Source of the DNA: Coffea arabica
Lineage: Eukaryota > Streptophyta > Magnoliopsida > Gentianales > Rubiaceae
Direction: 5' to 3'
Assembly: GCF_036785885.1 (NCBI RefSeq)
Contig: NC_092323.1
Location: 3,760,501-3,824,500 of the forward strand
DNA length: 64,000 nt
Every line of letters starts with the position of its first letter. The stretch's first letter is position 1. The notes under the pieces are model-generated. The model was not told where the DNA came from. It was given only the letters and a program-made list of their open reading frames with translations, and ran no database searches. Shown one piece after another: positions 53,261-64,000 of the stretch. The position numbers and the translations under genes are program-made.

Positions 53261-56200
53261 TCCGCCAAATATATACTACTATATAACTAGTACTCCGTAC
53301 TAGCACGGAGCAGGAGTACCGGGAAAAAACAATTAAATAAGCCCCTCCTCCTCCACCTCCTCCTCTCTGGATTTGGAACCGGGCCGCTGACTTTTTAGGT
53401 CCCCAAATTATACTGACACAAGCGATCCACGGTATCAATGGCAGTACCAGTCTCTTTTTCAACCTTATTTATTAGTAGTTTGTCGTTAAATTTCATATCT
53501 CATTACACAGGCTGTTTGGGGTTGGGATTGCGCTGTTTTTGTTTAAAAAAAAAAAAAAGTACTTTTGACGTAAGCTTAAAATAGATTTTTACAACAACTT
53601 TTATATTTTAAAAGGGTAAAAAAGTTAATTTTAATAATTTTATTATAAATTTTGAACTAAAGGATGAGAAAAATATTTTTTTAAAATTTTAAAATTACAC
53701 ATTATCAAATAAAAAATACTTATGCAATTATGCACCCAAATAATATGATGAAACACTACTATAACCTAAAGTTCTACTAATTAAAGTGCATTTTAGTAAA
53801 CCATTCCAACTTCAAACAGACAATTAATCACGTGTGTTTCAAATAAGAACTACTATCTTTTTTTTCCAAAAAAAAAAAATAGTCTACCTTTCGAAGCTTG
53901 TCTAATTTTGCAATTGGTTTTTTCGATCATTTGTCATTAAGGGTACATAAAAAATAATATTGTTGTATAATTACAAGGCTTATGCAAAATAAAGTTTCAA
54001 ACCATTCCATGCCTTTTTTTTTTTTTTTTTTTTTGGATAACTTGCCATTTCAATGTCATCCTACCTATACGATGTTTGTTTGGATTGCGGTTTATTTGCA
54101 AAATGCTTACATCATCATTATAATTTCCAACACACCTTTTTATCTCACCAATTATCTTTTTATCTCACATACATCACATCACAAAAAGTGTTACAGTAAA
54201 ATATCTCTAATAATTCACAATCCAAACAAACCCGTAACGTAAAATAAGCGTTCAATTAGTTTGTTTATTATACGCTCCATTGTGATCTAAATTGACAATG
54301 TCAATTAAACATTGTATTTTTTGAAATACAATCGTAAAAGTCTAATTTAAACATTATATTTTGATCTAATTTTTAAAAGTCTACAATCATGTTGCTTTTC
54401 TCTAAAATTGTGTTGATTATAGCTTCTAAATAAGACTTCATTTTCAAGCTAAATAATTTATGGGAAGGAATGGATTGGGTGGTATAGGAAAAGAGAATGC
54501 AAATTCTAAATTCTAAATTTGAAATTTTTTACTTATATTAAAGAGAAAATTCAAAAAATGAACCTAAGACCTTGTTTGTTTTGTAGTTTTCTAAGAATTT
54601 TTTCTTTTTGAATAAAATAAATTTTTCAATCACCTATTTAAAAAGGTGATTGGATATTTTAAGTTTTAATATTTTAAAAGGATTCGTTATGACATGTTCT
54701 CAATTGTTTTTCATTAGTACTTTAAAATAATCCTATTGGAAAAAAGAGAGAAAAAAACTAAAGATGGAGGATTTCCATTTTTTTTGATAGAATATCCCAT
54801 ATGAATTGTATTTTTTTTGATGTTTTTGTAAAAATATATACTATAGTAATGAGATTTATGTGAAATAAAAATTTACAAAATTTGTCAAGAATAATATTTT
54901 AAAAAATTTTCTACAAAAATTTACAATCTAAACTGGACATGAGATTAGCGGTGAACAGTTTACTAAAAAGATTTGAAGGGTATTTCAACTTTAACAACGG
55001 GTACACTATTATTCTGCATCTAAGACCTTGTTTGGATTAAAGTTTTTAAAAAAAAATATTTTTTGTGATTATATTTTTTAATTATTTTTTTATTTTACAT
55101 ACATTAAATTGTTACTATATATCTTTAACAGAACATTATAAAATAACAATTCATGATAAAGCTCGCACATGTATGTTGAATTTAGAGGCGAGTGATGTTC
55201 AAAAAATGAAATAGCGATTCACCTCTTTGTTAGGCTTTTTCCGTGTTTGGGCCTTGGGGATATCTTTTGGGGATGGGGGGGAGGGAGGGGAATTGATTAT
55301 CGGTTGCCCTTCACCCACAGGATATGGAGGAACCAAAAATGCATATTGCATATTAAAAATAAAGGCGAACCTGGGATTACTGGGTAGTAATTATTAATTG
55401 ATAAGAGGCCGAAAATAGGAGCAAGGCTGAGTTGAGTTGTAAGTGAGGCGGTTTTAACATTTATTTGGTTAGCGCCAAGCAACTTTTATTTGGTTACTGC
55501 CAAAGCAGGTGAATAAGTTGAGCTGAGCTGATCCCTGCCCTCCCACCCACTTTTTCCTCTCAAAGTAATTTTACCGTCTGCTTTCATTCTGCAACATAAC
55601 CCTCTCAATCAAAGTATCGATTCTCTACTTCTTCGATGATGAGTCGGTTAATTCTCTGCTCAGTATCATCTTTCTCGAATCTTGATTAGGGTTCCCACTC
55701 TCTTGGTCAAAAGTTTGACTGGTACGGTTCTTGAAGTAGTGAGCACTGCTGCTCCCCCTGTCGCCATCATTTTTGTTCAGCAAATTCGAGAAACTTCAGG
55801 TCGCTGATACTTCTGCTGCTCTAAAGTGTATAAAGATTTCTACTTGTAAGTCTGTATTGGGAACATCACGTTTACTGATATCAGAATCAACACACGCAAG
55901 GAAAAGCTTCTACTGTTTTCATTACCTTCTACTTACAGCTGATTCTGTCACACCCTAAATATTTTATAGTTTATCGCCTTCTGACGATTCTGGGTCAGTA
56001 AAAAGCTGTATCTTATCATCATTTTATTCCCTCTTTCTTTATCGTTTTGAATTTTTCCGGCTTGATACGCGATATTAGGAGTTTCACTTTAATAGAAGAG
56101 ACCCAAGAAAGTTTGTTCTTTAGGAGTGCTTCTATAAATGAAGTCACCCCCTTTACGCTATTGTACCTCATGTTCTTAGTAACTCTTTTAACATCGTTTT

Positions 56201-56317
56201 TTTTTTTTTGGCATGCCCAGTTAAGTCGATCGAACCATCTGATAAGGCATTCTGAGGAGGTGGGTTTGTTTCTGTGAATGAGTACTGTAGTTCGGGTTGA
56301 GCCAGCTACTTGAAGTG
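53261..56317. other. Intergenic between divergent GNL1 and OSCA genes
   Basis: A+T-rich DNA with the MITE at 54070-54234. At about 55020-55170 a sequence beginning CCTTGTTTGGATTAAAG resembles one arm of the TTTGGATT repeat families. From about 55600 the OSCA leader probably starts; a word TGCCCAG at about 56213-56219 could be the acceptor of a 5' UTR intron. Confidence 0.4.
54070..54234. mobile_element. Stowaway-like MITE, 165 bp
   Basis: TA duplications at 54068-54069 and 54235-54236 flank the ends CGATGTTTGTTTGGATTG and CAATCCAAACAAACCCG. The inner phrase CATACATCACATCACAAAAA and the following GTGTTACAGTAAAA are shared with 16891-17062. Confidence 0.8.
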
Positions 56318-59300
56318 ATGATTCTTTCTGCACTATTGACATCGGTTGGAATCAATCTTGCTCTTTGTTTTCTGTTTTTTGCATTGTATTCCATATTGAG
56401 AAAGCAGCCAGGCAATGCCGGTGTATATGCACCAAGACTGGTTGCTCATGGCAAATCCCAAGAGAGAGGGGATTTCAGCTTGGAGAGGTTATTACCGTCT
56501 GCTGGTTGGGTCAGAATGGCATGGCAACCCTCAGAAGATGAGCTTTTATCAGTTTCCGGTTTGGACGGCGTAGTATTCATGCGCATTTTTATCTTCAGGT
56601 TATTCAGTTTTGGATTTCTATATGCGTGATTGCACGTCAAAGGCTGTTCATATCTACGTGTCCGTATGCCTTTTTCTTTACTTTTGTTGCATGCCACGTT
56701 TTGCTCAATGTACCTGTTTACTTCTGCAGTTTGAGGATCTTCACTTTTGCTGCGGTTATTGGGGTTTTTATTCTTCTTCCTGTTAATTATATGGGTGATC
56801 AGCCAAGTCTCGACTTCACGGGCGTGCAAAATAAAACTCTGGAAACTTTCACCATCTCAAATGTGGGTGATGGCTCAAACAGGTGATTTTTGTCTTTAAT
56901 TATGAACCCGGAATTTACTGGTACTTCTGACCAACGGGATATAGGAGATTGCTGAGGATAACAAAAGCCAAAATCATTGAAAGAATTCCCACATTTGTGC
57001 CTTTTGTCATGTTTTCTAATTCTTATATATGTAACACGTCTTACGATAACAAAATTGATTCCTTTGACTTCATTGCCCCTTTGGCTTAACATTGGTTGCA
57101 TCAATTGGCTGGTATTAATTGACAACGCAGAGATGTAGTACAGAGTCTCAATTGCTTGCTGAAATTTAGTGCATTTATAGCAGATATTTAAGTTGGATCT
57201 GATCTCTGACTGTCTATCTTGGCCTTTCTAAGGTTGTGGATTCACTTTTGTGCTGTGTATGCTTTCACGATGTTTGTTTGCTGCCTTCTTTATTTTGTAA
57301 GTAAATCATCCCTTGTGGTTTTAATTTATCTTTCCTGGTCAAAATATTATGAATCTAGGAGTGTTTGGACTCTGAAATACTATACAATCTGCAGGAACAT
57401 GCATATATCTCAGCCAAAAGATTGGCGTGTTTCTGTTCATCGAAACCTCAGCCACAAGAGTTTACTGTTTTAGTCCGGAGCATCCCTGTAACCTCTGGGA
57501 GAAGCGTCAGCAATACTGTTGAGAGCTTTTTCACAGAAATTTATTCTTCTACGTATCTTTCACATAATGTAGTTCGTCGAACAAGCAAACTCAAAAACCT
57601 TATCGTAAGCACCATGGGAATTTGATATATTTGTCACTTCCAATATTTGCAGATCATTTAAACAATTGTATCAACTTCATTTTACTTCTCTGAGAATAAT
57701 CTTCGATTTGTGCCTTCATAATTATTTAATATTAGCTGAATTGAGAAGTTTGTCTTGGATTTATGTTTAATTCACAAGTCTGAGTTTAATTGAGAAGTTC
57801 TGGATTTGTTATAGCCTAGTAGAATAATGTGATATTGGCTGCTTGTGGAAAAATTTGAGTAATTGCTATACTGTTACTTTGATTTTACACATTACAGCAG
57901 AGTGTTCATTGACTAGACATTTTCCTGGGAAATCATCTCTGGTGTTGCCATATTGACATGAACCAGAATATATGCTGCTTGGCCAAAGGTTTTATGTAAT
58001 TTTGTGAAGATATCTATGCACTACAAATATACAACAATGTGGAAACTGGATACCATTGCTGATATATGGCATCTTAGTCTGTTTATGACATTTGCTATGA
58101 TTTGGTCTATGGAAACTAACCACATTGGCTTGACGTAAAAAGCATGAGTAGATGCAAATGAAAAATCTCTTATTTCTTTCTATGGGTTCCAACAATGTAG
58201 ATTAAGTACTTTAGTTGCTTCAATCTCTGAGATCTGTGTAATACTCCTCCAGAATGATGCAGATAATTTGTATGGAAAGCTTGTGAGATTGAGGTCAGGC
58301 AACGGGAGCGAGCAAAGGTTCAAGCGTACTGGGTTTATGGGACTTAGTGGACGTAGAGTTGATCTTCTGGAACAATATGAGAAGCAGTTAGAAGATGTTG
58401 AAGATAATGTGAGGACTGAACAATCTTCAGTTGCAATGAAGGTAAATGACCTTTCTTTGATTTTGTTGGGAAGTGGATTTTGTTGGGCAGTTATTTGTTT
58501 CTGGAAGCATTTTTCACTTTATCTCATTCTTGGCACCCAATGATTTGGTTTGTGTAGGAAGGGAATACTTATGTTTTTGTCAAAGTAATCTAGAGCAACT
58601 CAGGAAAGCTAAATATGATACTAACCTGAGGAGATGGTCTCATATTATTGGATTCTCGAAAGCACTTATTCAATACCCAAACTTTCCTTTTGTACTTTGT
58701 TAGAAAGTGACAACCCAGTGAGTTCATTTCTGTGAGTTGGTTTTGCATTGTCTTTACGTTATGTTAGCTTTACATGGTACATCAATTTAAGCCACTGCAC
58801 AAGCATCTTTAAGCTGTAAGAAAGTCTATCTTCATTGAAAGGAGCTCACATATATCCTAATGATGGCGTGCTAATCAAGGAAGAGAAGATCTAAGTGAAT
58901 GACTAATCTTCAAACATCAACTGTCAAGTTTTAGCAGTATTGGTCCTCTAAAATAAGCATCATTTGGACAATGGTGCTGTTTCAGACTTTTTTTCGAACA
59001 ATATGCTTTTGTTTTCATTGTGGACTGAAGCCACTTGCTTCTCTTTGGCTGAATTTTAATATCTTTCTAGTGCCTATTCCGAATGTGGCATATGCTATTC
59101 TGAATGTGGCTAATATTCAATCATTGAATGGTGTATTGTATCTAGTAAAGGATCTGTCATTGTAACAACTTCTATGTAGTGACTTACTGCATTTATGTTG
59201 TGTTTATCTCATGACATCTCTTTTTTTCTTCTTCTTCTTCTTTTCCTTTTCTTGTGTTTACCAATTTAATGCAGTTATGCTGCCAATGTGCATTGCCCTA

Positions 59301-62300
59301 GGGTGCTCTGGTGTTTACCCAAATATCTGATATGCAAGCATTATAGCATCTGTCTCAAGGCTTATTAGTGAGAGTCTTTCATTTATATATCCTCTTTTTG
59401 TGTACAGGAAGTCCGGGCTGCTTTTGTATCTTTCAAGACCAGACTTGGTGCTGCAATAGCTTTGCATATCAGACAAGGGATAAATCCCACTGAGTGGACA
59501 ACTGAGCGAGCTCCTCATCCCCAGGATGTGTACTGGCCTTTCTTTTCGGCATCTTTTACAAGGAGATGGATTTGCAGCATTCTTGTCATTGTTGCATTCA
59601 CCGTTCTCACTGTTTTATTTCTCATACCTGTTTTAATAGTACAAGGTCTTGCTAATTTGGACCAGCTGGAGGGTTTCTTCCCTTTTCTGAAAAGTATTCT
59701 GAGAATGTAAGTAATCTTTCTTCAATTTTGTTTTCATATGTTTTGTACTCTAGTTCTCATGTTTCCTGAGTTAAGCATGTCAAATACTTGTTTTGGATCC
59801 TTTTAAATCTGCTCATGAATATCTGTAAGCTAGTCTTCTTGAAATGCTTGGCATACTTGTGTTGTTTTCATATGGTAGTCTTCTAGAAAATGTGGCTTCG
59901 AGCTCTTGAAATCCATGAACAACCATAAATGCTGATATATAAGACTTGGAAAGCTTCAAACTTGCATAGCAGAAGAAATTCATTTGTTTTGTCACTGAAG
60001 CTTCTTTTATATATGAATCACTTCAAGTGAAGTTAGCATTCTCCTTGGTATTATGATGTTCCCATGCATGAATTCACTCGAGACCTGTTGCGAGAAGGAA
60101 GAAAGTTAATTTAATCCTTTTTTGAAAAGTTATGTAGTTTGTTACGTCATTTTCACTTTTATGACACTTTGAGCTTTCTTTTTGGATGCTAATCACATTA
60201 TTTAATTACAAAAAGAAAAATGAAAAAAAGATAGAGATGGTCTGACAAACTACATCGTGAAACTTGTATCTACTGCAAAAACGAAACTTTAAAGTCTTGC
60301 AATATTTGATGCACATTCTCAATTTTTATCCAGAATCTTAATTGCATAATCTCCTCCTCCTTACAGACAGAGTCTATTTTGGATTATTAATATGAGCTTT
60401 TGTTGTGTGCAGATCGTTCATCAGTCATGTGGTCACTGGATATCTTCCTAGTCTTATTCTTCAACTGTTTCTCTATTTTGTACCACCCATCATGGTCGTA
60501 TTCTCCTCCATACAAGGATACGTTGCTCTAAGTGAGATTGAGAAAAGTGCCTGCATCAAAGTACTGTGGTTTAGCATATGGAACATCTTTTTTGCAAATG
60601 TATTATCAGGATCCGCTCTCTATCGTTTCAGTGTTCTTCTTGAACCTAAGGAAATTCCGAACTTATTAGCTGTTGCAGTTCCTGGCCAGGTATGTGCTTC
60701 AATGTTTGGCCAGCTGAAATGATTATGTTGATCAAAGGATTCCTTAGTAATGTATACCAATTTCTATTATATACTACCCTACATTACCACCTCAAAACAT
60801 GGAATTCTTTGTATGGAATAGAATGGCTATATTTTGCCTTGGAGAATCAAGTCTGTTCTTGTGCACTAGTTTCATCCTGATAGGACTTAATACAAAGAAG
60901 ACCTGAGAAAAATGTACAAAGGTTTGGAATTTTCGTGATTTCATATTGGGCCATTGTATTTCCAGGGAAGACGTTCAATTGAAAATGCACTTTGAATTGA
61001 GCAGATTATGAACATTTCTACAAGAGATATGCTAATAATTTCAGCAATATAAATTCCCTGTGACACCTTCTCACACACTCTTGATCAGCTGAAGCATCTA
61101 ATAATCGGAGCTTCAGTGGAAATAGAAGCCCCATTTGTTGTCACTCATTACCCACAGATAAAAATATAAACTATCCCCATCACTTAGTATTGAACAAGAT
61201 TACAGGGCGTATGAATCAGCATCATGTAGTCAGAGCTTAAAGAAATGCATTTATTAGACGAAGCAGTAGTATTACTATTTGGCAAATTGAAAAAGCCTTA
61301 ATAACTTTACCTATGCCCACTTGTATGTACTCCAAGAGAGTGATATGATGCTGCTTTTTTCTGTAGGCTACTTTTTTCATTGCATACGTCGTGACTTCTG
61401 GATGGACTGGTACTGCCTTAGAACTTGTTCGATTTATGCCACTCATATCTAGCTTCATGCAAAGGAAATTTTGTGGGAGTTCTAATGACGAATTGGAAGT
61501 GCCATCAATTCCTTACCATGGTGTAATTCCTAGGATTCTCTTTTTTGGCCTTCTTGGTGTAACATACTTCTTCCTTGCACCTCTCATTTTGCCTTTTCTC
61601 TTGGTTTTCCTCTGTATGGGATACATAATCTACCGAAACCAGGTCAGTCAGCTATGTTTCTGGTTGGTTTTTATCAAGTTATTAATTTGATATCCTGCAT
61701 GACAATATCTACTTGCCTTAAATGAGATTGGGGACCATGGAAGGATTCTAATGCTGAGTCCATGCACCATTCCTTGTCTCGCACGCAAAATGCATCTGTG
61801 TTTGACAAGTTGTGATCCAAGTTAAGATCTTATTATATAATGCTTTCATGTAATGAAGATTGGAAACTTTCTATCAAGTAACTGGAAGATTTTGACTTTC
61901 TTTTTTGCCTTTGTTTCATGCAATCTTCAACTTCGTTGTAGTTTTAGTTCTGTATGATGCAGAGTTCTAGCACTAACTTGGCTTGGCACCTAGACGTTAC
62001 CTAGTAACCTTGTCAACTTATATAAAAAAAATATTCCAAATAAACCAACTGGGAAGTTTTAGGATAAAACTTGTACACGAGTTCCTTCTATTAGTTGCAC
62101 GTGAACCTTTTCCTGCTTGCGAACAGACAAAAAAGTATAGTGGTATTGATAGGTATTCAGTGCTTGATTTTGAATGACTGAAGGTGGAAGTGACAACTAA
62201 AGAACTTAACATAAGTGGTAATTATATATATTCTTCATTGTGTTATCCTTGAACCTTTTACTTGATTTCCTTTCTTTGGATACTGTTTTTCAACTTGACA

Positions 62301-64000
62301 TTTGTGATATGGCCCACTGTTGTGTCTTTTAGATGGTGGCATTTAATGAGTTAAATTTGCAGCTATATCCTTCTTCTTTTTGGGAGAAAATCTTGCAGAT
62401 AGATTCATTGAGTTGTTCTCTGTTTCAGTCCTCCTGGTGTCCCTATATTTGCAAATTTCTGGTAGTCAGTATTCAATACATTTGTACATTTAGTATGCGT
62501 AGCCCTATCATTAAGGCTGTTAGACTTTCACGTGCTTTACAACTATTTTGGCTTCAGATACTGGTTTAGATTATCATTGGTGTTTCTTTTTGTGACTTAA
62601 TCCACATTATAAATTTCAATTAGAAGAAACCTAAGCTTGGATCTTTTTCATTTTCTTTTTTTTTTTAAAATTGTCATTGAGCAGCTATTAAACGTTTATG
62701 TACCCAAATTCGATGCTGATGGAAAGTTTTGGCCCATAGTACACAATTCAACAATATTCTCATTAGTTTTGATGCATATCATTGCGATTGGAATATTTGG
62801 CCTGAAGGACCTGCCACTGGCTTCGAGCTTAACAATTCCTCTTCCAATCCTCACTCTTATATTCAACAACTATTGCCAGAGACGTTTCCTGCCTGCCTTC
62901 AAGACTTATTCTGCTGAGGTAGATTTTTCCACCGACTTGCTCAAATATTTTATTTTAAAGTGTTTTAGGTCTTCGTGCAGGTGATAACCTTGCCCTTTTT
63001 TATACTATTGAATATTGTTCAGTGTATACCGAATCCATTTTGATATAACTTATACAGTCCCTTTTTTTAATGTTTGCTTTCAATTCTTTCTTGCAACTAT
63101 TTAAACTGTCCTTGAACATTGTCCTTTTCCTTCTATTTAAACCGTCCGCGCAACTATTTAAACTGTCCTTGAAAATTGTCCTTTTCCTTCTATTTAAACC
63201 GTCCTTGCAACTATTGCTATTAAAAACCCTTTTTCTTGATTTTTTATAAATTCCCTTGGTGCCAAATAATCTTAACGAGAATGACTAACTAATCCTTGCT
63301 CAAAGTGCATGGTCATAGGGGTCACTGTCTAACAATCTAATTGCACAAGGGTTGTTGATGTGAAGGAAAAGCGATGCATGAGTGTCTGGCATAATGTATG
63401 AAACTGCTCATTGTTTGTAGTCCTACCTAGCTGTGTTTGATCTTAATCTGGCACAACTGTTAAAAATCTAGCACGTATTCTCCATAAATGTCAAACATTG
63501 GTGCAACACAGGCTATCGTGAGGCAAGAACACTTGAGGCAAAAGTTAAAAAGGATTGGTAAAGAGCAAAGAGAGAGAATTGTTTTATAATGACATCCATT
63601 TAGATATGCTTCTTTTGTATCATTACTTTTTGCTACTATGACGCTTAAGATTGGTTGGGGAACGTTTACAACTTATTTGATGGTTTTATCACTTGCCAGA
63701 TATCTTTAAATAGTATTCTATTAGAAATATTTATGAAAAATAAACTGAGCATGAATCATAATGGATGATGATATGTGTGGTCTATTCTTCTGCAAAGTAG
63801 TATTCTGATTCGATGTATAATATTGGAAAGTCTTGTAACAAGTTATGTGTTACAGAGTTTGATAAAGAAAGACGAAGATGACCAAAACGACCCTACAATA
63901 TCTAGTTTCTATGAGGAACTTGCAACTGCATACCAGGATCCTGCTCTGGTACCCGTTCGGTATTCTACCAATGGTGAAAGAATAAACTCTCCCCTTCTTG
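56318..64000 (+). CDS. HYP1-like: OSCA/CSC1-family mechanosensitive cation channel, HYP1-type (10 exons visible, 3' cut)
   Basis: OSCA proteins are TMEM63-type channels gated by membrane tension or osmotic stress. Exons: 56318-56598, 56730-56882, 57233-57296, 57395-57604, 58253-58441, 59408-59706, 60413-60689, 61367-61642, 62685-62918 and 63856 to the window edge. Junctions are GT-AG and in phase, giving 709 residues so far; HYP1-type members run to about 700-710, so only a few codons are missing. The first helix is [20 protein letters not shown]. Then come [18 protein letters not shown], the cytosolic loop ([20 protein letters not shown] near residue 175), the pore-forming half ([36 protein letters not shown]) and [13 protein letters not shown]. 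Wording is closest to HYP1/OSCA2-clade proteins I recall. Intron 9 carries a tandem repeat. Confidence 0.93.
63092..63215. repeat. 57-58 bp tandem repeat in OSCA intron 9
   Basis: The phrase GCAACTATTTAAACTGTCC begins at 63092 and 63150, and a partial third copy starts at 63207. The two full copies differ at only a few positions. Confidence 0.9.

Noticed and set aside
55297-55482. Short minus-strand frame near the OSCA leader
   Set aside because: Random open frame; no motif or conserved start.

Overview
This 64 kb window is plant nuclear DNA from a core eudicot, possibly an asterid; the species cannot be told from the sequence. It is A+T-rich, its genes are split by GT-AG introns, and short non-autonomous DNA transposons fill the spaces between them. 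I assembled eight host protein genes by hand from splice sites: seven complete and one running off the right edge. There is also one tRNA-Ala gene, a collapsed tandem copy of one gene, and two fragments of a ribosomal protein gene captured inside a transposon. I saw no retroelement coding region.

Layout. 0-11.7 kb: no convincing gene; three hAT-type MITEs (two back to back at 8.4-9.2 kb), microsatellites and a hairpin-like element. 12.0-16.6 kb (+): cystathionine gamma-synthase, with its exon 1 nascent-peptide (MTO1) control region intact and a MITE in intron 3. 19.3-21.3 kb (+): an SPX4-like phosphate sensor. 22.3-27.0 kb (-): a PHO1-family phosphate exporter, with the remnant of a second PHO1 copy just beyond its 3' end. 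28.4-29.3 kb: fresh tandem repeats. 29.7-31.8 kb (-): a disordered PLDRP1/At5g39570-like protein. 32.6-40.5 kb: a nested transposon block holding a hairpin element, a hAT with an internal Helitron, a MULE-type element split by a Pack-MULE carrying RPS9 fragments, a G-rich hAT element, and an element containing a tRNA-derived poly(A)-tailed insert. 40.8-42.7 kb (+): a plastid-type DUF1997 protein. 43.4 kb (-): tRNA-Ala(UGC). 43.9-45.7 kb (-): a VTI11-like SNARE. 47.1-51.9 kb (-): a GNL1-like ARF-GEF. 56.3-64.0 kb (+): an OSCA/CSC1 channel of the HYP1 type, cut by the window edge.

How the genes relate. There is no operon; each gene is its own unit. Two neighbourhoods share a theme: SPX4 and PHO1 (both SPX-domain phosphate homeostasis proteins, tail to tail) and VTI11 and GNL1 (both endomembrane trafficking). 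From memory of Arabidopsis locus numbers, GNL1, VTI11, DUF1997 and PLDRP1 lie together at AT5G39500-39570, and HYP1 and CGS1 at AT3G01100-01120. The window therefore looks like an ancestral block that has been split in Arabidopsis.

The most notable signals are the RPS9-carrying Pack-MULE nested inside another MULE-type element, the CGS stall peptide, the collapsed PHO1 tandem copy, an isoleucine in GNL1 at the position that sets brefeldin A response, and the conserved gene neighbourhood.
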